A stretch of 64,000 nt of DNA from Scylla paramamosain (Eukaryota > Arthropoda > Malacostraca > Decapoda > Portunidae), in assembly GCF_035594125.1 (NCBI RefSeq), contig NC_087172.1:21354930-21418929 (forward strand). The letters are read 5' to 3'. The notes under the pieces are model-generated. The model was not told where the DNA came from. It ran no database searches and saw nothing but the letters and a program-made list of their open reading frames with translations. Made by a program: the position numbers and the translations under genes. Below, piece by piece: positions 1 through 8,659 of this stretch; the first letter of the stretch is position 1; every line of letters begins with the position of its first letter.

Positions 1-154
1 TGCGCTCCCCACTACAATGTTGTGAAGAAGCAGACGCGCGTGTGTGACTCTGACAACAACATCTACAACAACTTGTGCGCACTGAACCACCAGAAATGCA
101 ACGATGCAACACTCACTCAACTTGGCGAAGCGGCCTGCAAGAAACTGCTGAGAG
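1..154 (+). CDS. Kazal-type domain exon of a secreted protease-inhibitor-like gene (partial, 5' end outside window)
   Basis: The frame is open from base 1. It encodes five cysteines (residues 1, 15, 24, 31 and 45) around a VCDSDNNIYNNLC core, which matches the Kazal pattern of Cys-x-Ser-Asp-x-x-x-Tyr-x-Asn-x-Cys. The sixth cysteine would be in the preceding exon. Kazal domains are small disulfide-bonded modules that usually inhibit serine proteases outside the cell; which protease this one targets cannot be told. The exon ends at 154 with AGAG followed by GTGTGT, a phase-1 donor. That joins in frame to the exon at 686, whose acceptor is also phase 1. The longer open reading through the GT repeat is a read-through into the intron, not protein. 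The domain call is firm; an inhibitory role is inferred. Confidence 0.8.
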
Positions 155-264
<110 letters not shown>

Positions 265-284
265 AATAGAGATGGGAAGAAATT

Positions 285-490
285 GGAGAGTTAATGAACA
301 GAATAGACTCAGTAATCAGGCTCTTAGTGTCGAGTTAACAGGGCATTCTAAATGGAGATTAGACAAATCCATGGATGAAGATTGGATATTGAAACAGGTA
401 GGTCTGTAGGCAGGTTTCACGCAGGGAGTGGAACGTGCAGGCCTGAAGGCTTACTGCAGCTTTCCTTATGTTCTTATATGTTCTTATGTT
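285..490 (+). mobile_element. 3' end of a CR1-like LINE inside the Kazal gene intron
   Basis: One frame reads LTGHSKWRLDKSMDED and stops at 407-409. This resembles the FKxRLDKxMDxD C-terminus of CR1-like ORF2 proteins. The stop is followed by a short conserved-looking 3'UTR and a degenerate octamer tail (TTCTTATG units, 465-490), the kind of 3' tail that CR1 elements use in place of poly(A). The fragment is severely 5'-truncated and sense to the host gene. It may belong to the same family as the RT fragment at 4,515-5,745, which lacks this end; that link is inference. Confidence 0.7.
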
Positions 491-685
491 GTATTGTACA
501 TGCAACACTACAACATCACATGCCCACACTCAACACCTGAACACACCTTTTCATTCACTCATTCGTTCATTCACTATCTTTCCTTCACATTACTTCTTCA
601 CTCACTTTGCGGTATGTAAGAGTTCATCTCAACAGTAACTCATCTCAGTAATAACTCCAAAGCCATATTGACCATGTTTTGCCAG

Positions 686-906
686 AGAAAAGATGCCGGC
701 AGACCTGTGTGCAAACCAAACCGACTATCTTGTGTGGCGCTAACGGCGTGCTGTACAGCGACTGTGAGCTGGAAGCCAAGCTCTGCAACGAGCCTGACTT
801 CCAGGCTGACGATAACCTGAAGGCATGCCCAGGTCATCATCCAGAAGGCAAAAAGGGAGAAGTGTTGGTCAGGAACCTTAAAATGACCAGCGTGGAGCAA
901 AACTAG
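686..906 (+). CDS. Kazal-type domain, terminal coding exon of the same secreted protein
   Basis: The acceptor TTTTGCCAG ends at 685 and the frame is phase 1, completing the split codon from 154 as GAG. The exon encodes a full set of six cysteines (RC, QTC, ILC, SDC, KLC, KAC) with the Kazal core CGANGVLYSDC. A hydrophilic, lysine-rich tail of about 25 residues follows, ending at TAG 904-906. Spacing C3 to C4 is ten residues and C4 to C5 is seven, as expected for the fold. The reactive loop between C2 and C3 is VQTKPTI; a Lys or Thr in it could be the P1 residue, but I cannot assign it. The gene therefore ends with at least two Kazal domains, and the signal peptide must lie upstream of the window. 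Confidence 0.82.
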
Positions 907-1024
907 GATGGGCATGAATGGAAAAGTTCTGGAAACAAACGATGGGCCAGTAATAAAACCAGAAAATTAGGAACATGAACACCAAGATGAACCGCAAACT
1001 ACTGAACAACTAGCTGGGTAAGTG

Positions 1025-1098
<74 letters not shown>
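1025..1098. repeat. (CTA)n followed by (TG)n microsatellite
   Basis: About 11 CTA units run directly into about 19 TG units within the probable 3'UTR intron. Confidence 0.95.
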
Positions 1099-1101
<3 letters not shown>

Positions 1102-1350
1102 GTGGAATACATAACATGCACGCAACAGTACATCACATCCCCACCACACCATCACACAACATCTGCCTGACACACTCACTCACACCTTTCCTTCTCGCCT
1201 ACCCAGGTTTGCGAGGCCAACCAGCGCTAAAGGAGGAAGCGAGTGCCACAGATCTACAGCAGTACCACAACTCTCGCCACGACGGCAGTCAACTTCTTAA
1301 CTCTTCTTTGTTCCTTTGCTTTCTTTTCCTCAGGAGTGCAATTGTCAAGC

Positions 1351-1356
1351 AATAAA
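1351..1356 (+). terminator. Polyadenylation signal AATAAA of the Kazal gene
   Basis: A canonical AATAAA follows the last acceptor-like site and fits a transcript end near 1,375. A further AATAAA at 1,756-1,761, preceded by an acceptor-like TTTATTTCAG ending at 1,450, could be an alternative end. Confidence 0.5.
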
Positions 1357-1375
1357 ACGATCAGTAAGCATTGTT

Positions 1376-1836
1376 AGAGTTTTAAAACATCATAAGTGTT
1401 TTTTTGTTTATTTATCTTTACTTGAATGTATGTATGTGTATTTATTTCAGGCTGAGACTTCATGAGTTCACGAAGCTTCAGGGGTGCTGTCTTAAAGTCA
1501 GGGAGCTGTGTGTTGTGGCGAGCAAATTCATTGGTCTAAAAGAATTTAATTTGGTCCGATGTAAAGTTGAAGTGGACTAATTCAACATGTTCCAAGGGGT
1601 TAACTTCTTAAGGAGGTTCTTCCCGGGTGTGTCTCAGCGCTGCGTCTCCCCGGTGTGTCAGTACAGGTTGTTATGTTCCTTAATTTCCTGATGGAGTATA
1701 AAGGTTAGCTTGTTCTCTTGGCAAAAAACTTTTCGACAGTTTTTCTAAGGAGACCAATAAAAATGGTTTGCAAAATACAGTTTTAACAGAAATGGAGTTT
1801 CGTAATTGATGATGATAAGAATAATAGTAATAATTA
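1376..1836. other. Intergenic stretch without a recognisable gene
   Basis: This is a moderately complex sequence with no long ORF and no TE motif that I recognise. It holds the acceptor-like site at 1,441-1,450 and AATAAA at 1,756-1,761, so it could be an alternative terminal exon of the Kazal gene. Confidence 0.45.
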
Positions 1837-1897
1837 ATGACAACTGACATTGATAATAATAATTATGATAATAATTATGATTATAATAATTATAAAA

Positions 1898-1979
<82 letters not shown>

Positions 1980-2155
1980 TAATAATAATAATAATAACAA
2001 TAATAATAATGATAACATTAATGATGATAACAACAATAACAAATTAACAACAACAACAACATCATCATCATCAACAACAATAAAAACAAAAACAACAAAA
2101 ACAACAACAACAACAACAACAACAAAAAAACAACAACAAAAACAACAACAATAAA

Positions 2156-2221
<66 letters not shown>

Positions 2222-2236
2222 TATTATTATTATTAC
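1837..2236. repeat. Compound AAT / AAC trinucleotide microsatellite
   Basis: Long AAT runs (about 1,903-2,030 and 2,154-2,236) flank an AAC-rich block (about 2,040-2,153). The poly-Asn, poly-Ile and poly-Leu readings through it are translation artefacts. Confidence 0.97.
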
Positions 2237-2565
<329 letters not shown>

Positions 2566-2619
2566 AAAGGAAGCAGAATACATAGGTGCACTGAAACTCC
2601 CACATCCCCATTAATCTCT

Positions 2620-2691
2620 CACACACACACACACAGACACACACACACACGCACACAAAGACACACGATGGAAACAATAATAGTAGTGGTA

Positions 2692-2739
<48 letters not shown>

Positions 2740-2751
2740 GTAATAATAATA

Positions 2752-2833
<82 letters not shown>

Positions 2834-2853
2834 TAATAATAATAATAACAACT

Positions 2854-2890
<37 letters not shown>

Positions 2891-2891
2891 G

Positions 2892-2922
<31 letters not shown>
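2620..2922. repeat. (AC)n, (AAT)n and (AAC)n compound microsatellite
   Basis: AC repeats at about 2,620-2,665 are followed by AAT repeats at about 2,690-2,847 and AAC repeats at about 2,848-2,922. Confidence 0.96.
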
Positions 2923-2924
<2 letters not shown>

Positions 2925-3138
2925 AAATAAAGACACAAACAAATGCCCCGAACTGAAATAAGCTTGGCGGTCTGCTTTGTGCAGGAGATGAGAGGAGAGA
3001 GACCAGGACGACGACAAGGGATACCGAGGGAAGCTGTAGGAGGCTTGTCCTGCACTGCTTGTGTAACTAAAGGACGAGCGGCTGCGTGGAGCCGAGCCTG
3101 GCATCACTGGAAGGACGAAGGGGAAGCAACAGATGAAT
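2923..3138. other. Unique segment with an unassigned open frame
   Basis: One plus-strand frame stays open across this segment and reads as polar and Arg/Trp-rich, but it runs into TTG/ATT repeats and shows no domain I recognise. I do not call it a gene. It is the only GC-richer patch between the two microsatellite clusters. Confidence 0.35.
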
Positions 3139-3139
3139 T

Positions 3140-3167
3140 TTGTTGTTGTTTTTGTTGTTGTTGTTGC

Positions 3168-3198
<31 letters not shown>

Positions 3199-3309
3199 TT
3201 TATTATGATAATTATTTTTATTTATTGTTATTATTATTATCATTACCACTGCTGTTGTTCTTACTATTACTTTTAATAATAATAATAAGAAGAATATTAT
3301 TTTCATTAC

Positions 3310-3376
<67 letters not shown>

Positions 3377-3470
3377 TTTATTGTTGTTGTTGTTACTAGT
3401 ACTACCACTACTACTACTACTTATTATAATAATAATAATAAAATTAATGATAATTATTATTATTGTAATT
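3140..3470. repeat. (TTG)n / (ATT)n trinucleotide cluster
   Basis: TTG runs lead into long ATT runs (about 3,171-3,250 and 3,305-3,380) and short CTA and AAT runs. The strand bias is the reverse of the AAT block at 2,690-2,847, so the two could pair as a large imperfect hairpin. Confidence 0.95.
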
Positions 3471-3504
3471 ATTATCATCTTTGTCGTCATTGACATTCAG
3501 TTTC

Positions 3505-3510
<6 letters not shown>

Positions 3511-3597
<87 letters not shown>
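3511..3597. repeat. (CA)n microsatellite
   Basis: About 43 uninterrupted CA units about 45 bp upstream of the promoter motifs of the next gene. Confidence 0.97.
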
Positions 3598-3599
<2 letters not shown>

Positions 3600-3640
3600 G
3601 TGAACAGCCGTTATCAGTTACATACATTTGCAGCGATAAT

Positions 3641-3712
3641 CACGTGACCGAATGACGTCATCAGCCGAAATAAATAGTAGTAGTGTCTCGTCTCCTTATC
3701 TGTCCAGCCTTC
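3641..3712 (+). promoter_or_regulatory. Putative core promoter: E-box, CRE and TATA-like box
   Basis: Within 40 bp there are CACGTG (3,641-3,646, palindromic E-box), TGACGTCA (3,653-3,660, perfect cAMP-response element) and AAATAAATAG (3,668-3,677, TATA-like). A start site about 25-35 bp downstream would fall near 3,698-3,712, where CCAGCC and TTCAGAG occur. A good splice donor follows at 3,730. The order and spacing fit an RNA polymerase II promoter for the signal-peptide gene downstream; there is no expression evidence. Confidence 0.55.
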
Positions 3713-3729
3713 AGAGTGAGGGAGCTCAG
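3700..3729 (+). other. Probable non-coding first exon of the second gene
   Basis: A short 5'UTR exon starts near the predicted start site and ends at GCTCAG followed by GTGAGT (GT at 3,730-3,731), a near-perfect donor. It would splice to the acceptor at 4,227. The start is approximate. Confidence 0.5.
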
Positions 3730-3799
3730 GTGAGTGTGAGTGTGTGTGTGTATGAGGAAGACAGAGTATAACGTTTCCAACACTCTGGCCCATATTCTG

Positions 3800-4171
3800 A
3801 AACACTGCTCTCTCACCACGGCTGTTTTTGAGGTCTACAGAATGATTCGTCAGGTTCCCAAGAGTGTTTCTCCTGTTAATAACGTAGAAATCTTGTTAAA
3901 CTGTCACTAGAATAATAAAAATGCTTTATCCTCTCACCACGACTATTTTGAAAGTCCACAGAGATGATTAGTCAGGTTCCTAAGAGTGTCTTTCCTGTTA
4001 ATAACGTAGAAATCTTGTTAATCTGTCACTATGACCAGAAAAATATCCTTAAAATGCTTTCGTCTCTCTCCACGACTATTTTCAAAGGCCACAGATGTGA
4101 TTAGTCAGGTTCGTAAGAGTGTCTTTCCTGTTAATAACGTAGAAATCTTGTTAATCTGTCATTAGCACCGT
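3800..4171. repeat. Three tandem copies of a repeat of about 121-133 bp in the first intron
   Basis: Copies anchored on CACGRCT begin at 3,817, 3,938 and 4,071. Each contains GTCAGGTTC, AAGAGTG and the shared block TAATAACGTAGAAATCTTGT. By eye the copies are about 85-90% identical. The family looks like a dispersed repeat present in three tandem copies; I cannot name it. Confidence 0.8.
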
Positions 4172-4227
4172 AAAAGAAGCTTTTCCGTATGACTTTCTCG
4201 CAATGGGATTATACTTTTTCCTTTCAG

Positions 4228-4323
4228 ATTCCTAACTTTCCTGGTAACTTCTGGAGAACATGAGGCACTTTATTCTGGTGTCGGCGGTGGTGGTGATGGT
4301 GGCAGTGATGCCCGGTGTAAAGG
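4228..4323 (+). CDS. Signal-peptide exon of a secreted protein gene (start codon 4,260, rest outside window)
   Basis: A strong acceptor (ACTTTTTCCTTTCAG) ends at 4,227. After 32 bp of 5'UTR, ATG at 4,260 opens MRHFILVSAVVVMVAVMPGVKG. This is a basic start, a hydrophobic Val/Ala core and a small-residue exit, so a classic secretory signal peptide. The frame splits in phase 1 at 4,323 before GTATGT. The coding part is 4,260-4,323. Phase-1 exit is what the Kazal exons upstream use, and the two genes share orientation, so a tandem paralogue of the Kazal gene is an attractive guess. No mature-protein exon is seen before the window ends, so the product is unknown and the intron would be at least 59 kb. 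Confidence 0.65.
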
Positions 4324-4330
4324 GTATGTA

Positions 4331-4401
4331 CCTCTACTACTACTACTACTACTGCTACTGCTACTGCTACTACTGTTGTTACTGCTGTAACCACTTCAAA
4401 T

Positions 4402-4470
<69 letters not shown>
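4331..4470. repeat. (CTA/CTG)n and (GT)n microsatellites
   Basis: CTA and CTG units (about 4,331-4,391) and about 32 GT units (about 4,405-4,470) lie just inside the intron after the signal-peptide exon, echoing the GT tract after the Kazal exon donor. Confidence 0.95.
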
Positions 4471-4472
<2 letters not shown>

Positions 4473-4514
4473 TGTATAGGAAATATATATCTTAATATCA
4501 ATATCTCCACCATA

Positions 4515-5745
4515 GCAATCCTGAGGTCACTTACATTTATCTAGGGAGGAGATTAGTAAACTTCTGAATGATTATTTTTTAACTGTCTTCACCCAGGAAA
4601 GCATGCAGGATATGCCAGATAGTGAACAGGTGTTTAGAGCAGACGAGAATGAGAAGCTGACAGATATTTCCATAACTAGGGAGATAGTGGAACAGGAGAT
4701 AGATAGGCTAAAAAATTTCAAGTCACCAGGACCTGATGAAATATATCCCAGAGTACTTAAGGAATGTAAAGAGATTATTAGTGAGCCGTTAGTTTCTGTC
4801 TTTAGGAAATCACTGGAGTCGGGTGAGGTACCAGTAATGTGGAGGCAGGCTAATGTAGTACCCATCTTTAAGAAAGGATATAAAACTTTAGCGTCTAATT
4901 ATAGACCTGTCGGCTTAACTTCAGTTGTAGGTAAAATGTTAGAGTCAATAATAGCGAGGAACATTAGGGAACATTTACACAAACATAATTTGATAAATCA
5001 GTCACAGCATGGCTTCACGAAGGGGAAGTCTTGCCTGACAAACTTGTTAAGTTTTTACAGTAAGGTGTATGAGGCAATAGATAATGGTGATAGTTATGAT
5101 ATCTTATATCTGGACTTTAGTAAAGCATTTGACAAGGTACCCCATCAAAGGCTCCTGAGAAAGGTTAGGGCACACGGGATAGATGGGAAGGTGTTAGGCT
5201 GGATAGGGTCATGGCTTGGTAACAGGCGACAGGGAGTGGTAATAAACGGCTCGAAATCCGAGTGGGGTCATGTAATTAGTGGGGTGTCACAGGGATCAGT
5301 ATTAGGGTCATTGTTATTTCTAATCTATATCAATGACTTGGATAGTGGAATTAGTAGTGATGTTAGTAAATCTGCGGATGACACAAAGATAGGTAGATTA
5401 ATTAGGTCAAAATCGGATGCCATCGCCTTGCAGGCAGACTTAGATAGATTGAATGAATGGACGGATAGATGGCAAATGCAATTTAATATAAATAAATGCA
5501 AAGTGCTTAGCGTAGGTAGAGGAAACCCACACAATAGGTACACATTAGACAACCAAACTCTGGTAGGTACAGGGTACGAGAAAGATTTAGGAGTTATAGT
5601 TAGCTCTGAACTCCGTCTAGGGAAACAATGCATAGAAGCCAGAAACAAGGCAAATAGGATACTAGGATTCATTTTTAGTAGTGTTAAAAGTAGAAGGACG
5701 GAAGTAATATTAAAGTTATACTCGGCGCTGGTCAGACCTCATCTG
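4515..5745 (+). mobile_element. CR1-like LINE reverse transcriptase fragment, truncated at both ends
   Basis: The open frame from ATG 4,603 (388 codons; homology-like sequence extends upstream in frame from about 4,541) carries the non-LTR RT blocks in order: SPGPDEI (residues 41-47), NYRPVGLTS (99-107), LDFSKAFD (170-177, motif A), GVSQGSVLGS (227-236, motif B) and SADD (257-260, motif C). No endonuclease domain is present. The frame stops resembling an RT after LVRPHL at about 5,745, where satellite sequence takes over in mid-element. Three positions depart from the usual residues: GVPQG to GVSQG, LGP to LGS, and F/YADD to SADD. It is a dead copy despite the long ORF. CR1/L2-type is the best fit. 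Confidence 0.8.
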
Positions 5746-7185
5746 ATAAAACAAAATAACTTTTCCTAAAACGTGGACTTTGCGTGTTTTTGAACTTATT
5801 ACGTTCAAAAGCACCAACATGTATGGAAAGTACAATATATTGGGAAAAAAAAAAATATTATGACAGACGAATTTTGAGTGCTTTAGATCTTCTTAGCTGC
5901 AAAAGCATTAAAACGTATAAATATCACTCTATATGGAGAAGCGGAACAGCATGTGTGCCTTGAGTGTGCTTTTGAGTGCATGCAAAGCACCCTCAATGGT
6001 GAAACGAAACGACATTTCCAGAAACATGTCTTTCTTGTGTTTATTGGCATGTTAGCCAATGAAATGCTATATGGGAAATAAAAAAACATTACCAAAAACG
6101 TGTCTTTTCATTCTTTTTAAGCTAGTTACGTAACAAAACGCTTAAACGCATGCAAAACACTCTTAATGGAGAAACAGAATATCATTTTGAGTGTTTTTGA
6201 GTTTGTTACGTGCAAAAACACCAAAATGCATGTAAATTATCCTATATGGGAAAACGAAAGGAAATTATGTTAAAAGTGTATTAACAGTGTTTTTAAGCTT
6301 CTTAGGTATCAAAACGCGAAAAAGCCCTAATAGCTTTCTATATCGAAGAAAAAAAAAAACGTACATTTTGATATTTTTTTTTTTAATACCAAAACGCTAA
6401 AACGCATGCAGAGTTCCATATATGGAAAACGAAATGACATTACAAGAAACGTACCAAACCACAAAAAATGCACGCAAAGCACCCTTTGGAAAAACGAAAC
6501 GACATTTCCAGAAACGTGTCTTTTAACTGTTTTTAAACGTGTTAGCCACCAAATCGCTAAAAAGAATAATACTACCAAAAACAAGAATTTAGAGTTTTTT
6601 TGAGTTTGTTACATAAAGAAACGCCAAAATCCATGCAAAATACCCTAAATTAGGAAACAAAAAGATATTTCAAGAAACGTGTATTATGAGAATTTTTGAG
6701 CTTAGGTATAAAATGCATGAGCAGTATTCTTTATGGAAAAAGAGAACAATTTTACCAAAATCTTGTAATTCGAATTTTTTTGTTAGGTGTCAAAATGCCA
6801 AAAAAACATGCAAAGCACACTATATGGGGAAATTATACGACTTTTCCAAAAAGGTGTCTTTTGATGCTAAAAAGCATGGCAAGCATACTATATAGGAAAA
6901 AGAAAACAACGTTACAAAAACATGTCTTTCGAGTATATATGAGTTAATTCCGCAACCAAAAGGCAAAAAAAAAAAAAAAAATGCTACATACCCTTTAATG
7001 AGAAACACAATAACTTTAGCAAAAACAAGTATTTTTTAAGTGTTTTTGAGCATGTTACGTCCAAAAACGCCAAAAAGCATTGAAAGTACCCTATATTGCT
7101 AAACAAAAAGACATTATGAAATATGTGTATTGGAAGTGTTTTCGAGTTCTTAGGTAAAATAACTCTAAAATAAATACGATGCAAA
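5746..7185 (+). repeat. Satellite block, plus orientation
   Basis: Monomers read in the AAAACGC / ATTACCAAAAACGTG sense. The first monomer is an A unit entered in mid-sequence at the LINE junction. An AAAT microsatellite (about 7,186-7,235) marks the switch to the next block. Confidence 0.85.
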
Positions 7186-7192
7186 AAATAAG

Positions 7193-7223
<31 letters not shown>

Positions 7224-7235
7224 AATAAAAAAAAT
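7186..7235. repeat. (AAAT)n at an orientation switch
   Basis: About ten AAAT units sit exactly between plus- and minus-oriented satellite. Confidence 0.85.
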
Positions 7236-8469
7236 AAAAACTCAAAAGAAACGTTTTTCGTAATATTAGTCTGTTTATCTATATATAATGCTATTAAATT
7301 GTATTCGAGTTTTGGACACTAAGAAGCTGGAAAACATTCATAACACACTTTTCTCGTATTGTCTTTCCGTTATTAAATATAGGATATTTTGCATGAATTC
7401 ACGCGTTTTGTTGTTCTTTTCTACATATAGAGTGTTATTGACCATTTTGTTAAGGAGCTCAATAACATTCATAATACACGTTTCTGGTAATCTCGTTATG
7501 TTTTACCATATTGGGTATATTTCATGCATTTTCCCCTTTCTGTACATAACAAGCTCAAAAACACTCATAATACATAGTTTTGATAATATTATTCTGTTTC
7601 TTCATAATTGGTGTTTTTTCATAAATTTTAGCGTTTAGGTACGCAAGAAGCTCGAAAACACACAAAAGACAACTTTTTTGGAGATGTTGTTTTTGTATTA
7701 AAAATAGGGGCTTTCCATGCATTTTAGCGTTTTGGTAACTAAAACACTCAAAAACCCTAAAAGACACGTTCCTGGTAATTTCGATTCGTTTTCCTATAGA
7801 GAGTGATTCACATGCATTTTACCGTTTTGGTACCTAACAATATACAAAGCAATCGAAAAACAAGTTTTTGGTAATGTTGTTCTCTTTGTTCATACAAGAG
7901 TGCTATTAAACGCGTTTTCGCGTTTTGGTATCGAACAAGCTCAAAACACTCCTAATACACGTTTCTCGTAATATCCTTTTGTTTACCTATATAGGGTACT
8001 TACTATGCATGCATTTTGGCATTTACGTACGTAAAAAAACACTCAAAATACTTGATTTTGGTAATGTAACTCTGCGTCTCAATTAGGGAGATTTTCCATG
8101 CTTTAAGCTTTTTCATAGGTAAATATCTCAAAACACTGAAAAAGGGACATTTTTGGTAATGATGATTTGTTTTCCCATATCGAGTGCTTTCCATGCCTTG
8201 CAGTGTTTTATAGTCTAACATGTACAAAAACACATAAGATACGCTCTTAAGGTCAGGAATATTCATAATACATGTTTCTTGTAATGTTCTTTTGTGTCCC
8301 AATATAGTGTGTGTTTTTTTTATGTATTTTAGATTTTTGGGGCCAAAAAAAAAAAAAAAAATGAAAAACACATCCGTTAATGTAGGTTCGTTTCTCCATA
8401 TGCTTTATGTCGCTTTGGTACCTAACATTGTTAAAATACTAGAAGTGCACATTTTTGGTAATGTTCTTT

Positions 8470-8562
<93 letters not shown>

Positions 8563-8659
8563 TATAAGGTACATTCTATTCATACCTTTTAGAGTTTATG
8601 TACCTAAGAAGCTGAAACACACTTGAAATCCACAGTTCTCGTAATGTATTTTCGTTTTT
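7236..8659 (-). repeat. Satellite block, minus orientation
   Basis: Monomers read as the reverse complement (GCGTTTTGGTACC, CACGTTTTTGGTAATG). The block contains a TA tract at about 8,473-8,568. Confidence 0.85.
8473..8568. repeat. (TA)n tract in satellite
   Basis: About 45 TA units interrupt a minus-oriented monomer. Confidence 0.95.

Larger units (their letters stand above)
907..1375 (+). other. 3'UTR of the Kazal gene, with a probable 3'UTR intron at 1,018-1,206
   Basis: After the stop, the transcript appears to continue to a strong donor (CTGG then GTAAGT, GT at 1,018-1,019). A pyrimidine-rich acceptor ending CCTACCCAG at 1,206 could close a 189-bp intron that holds CTA and TG repeats. 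A second acceptor-like TTTTCCTCAG ends at 1,333 just before the polyadenylation signal. An AATAAA at about 952 could be used by unspliced transcripts. Splice usage is inferred from consensus only. Confidence 0.5.

Noticed and set aside
2943..3138. Start of a protein MPRTEISLAVCFVQ...
   Set aside because: It has no recognisable domain, no promoter or splice context, and runs into TTG/ATT repeats.
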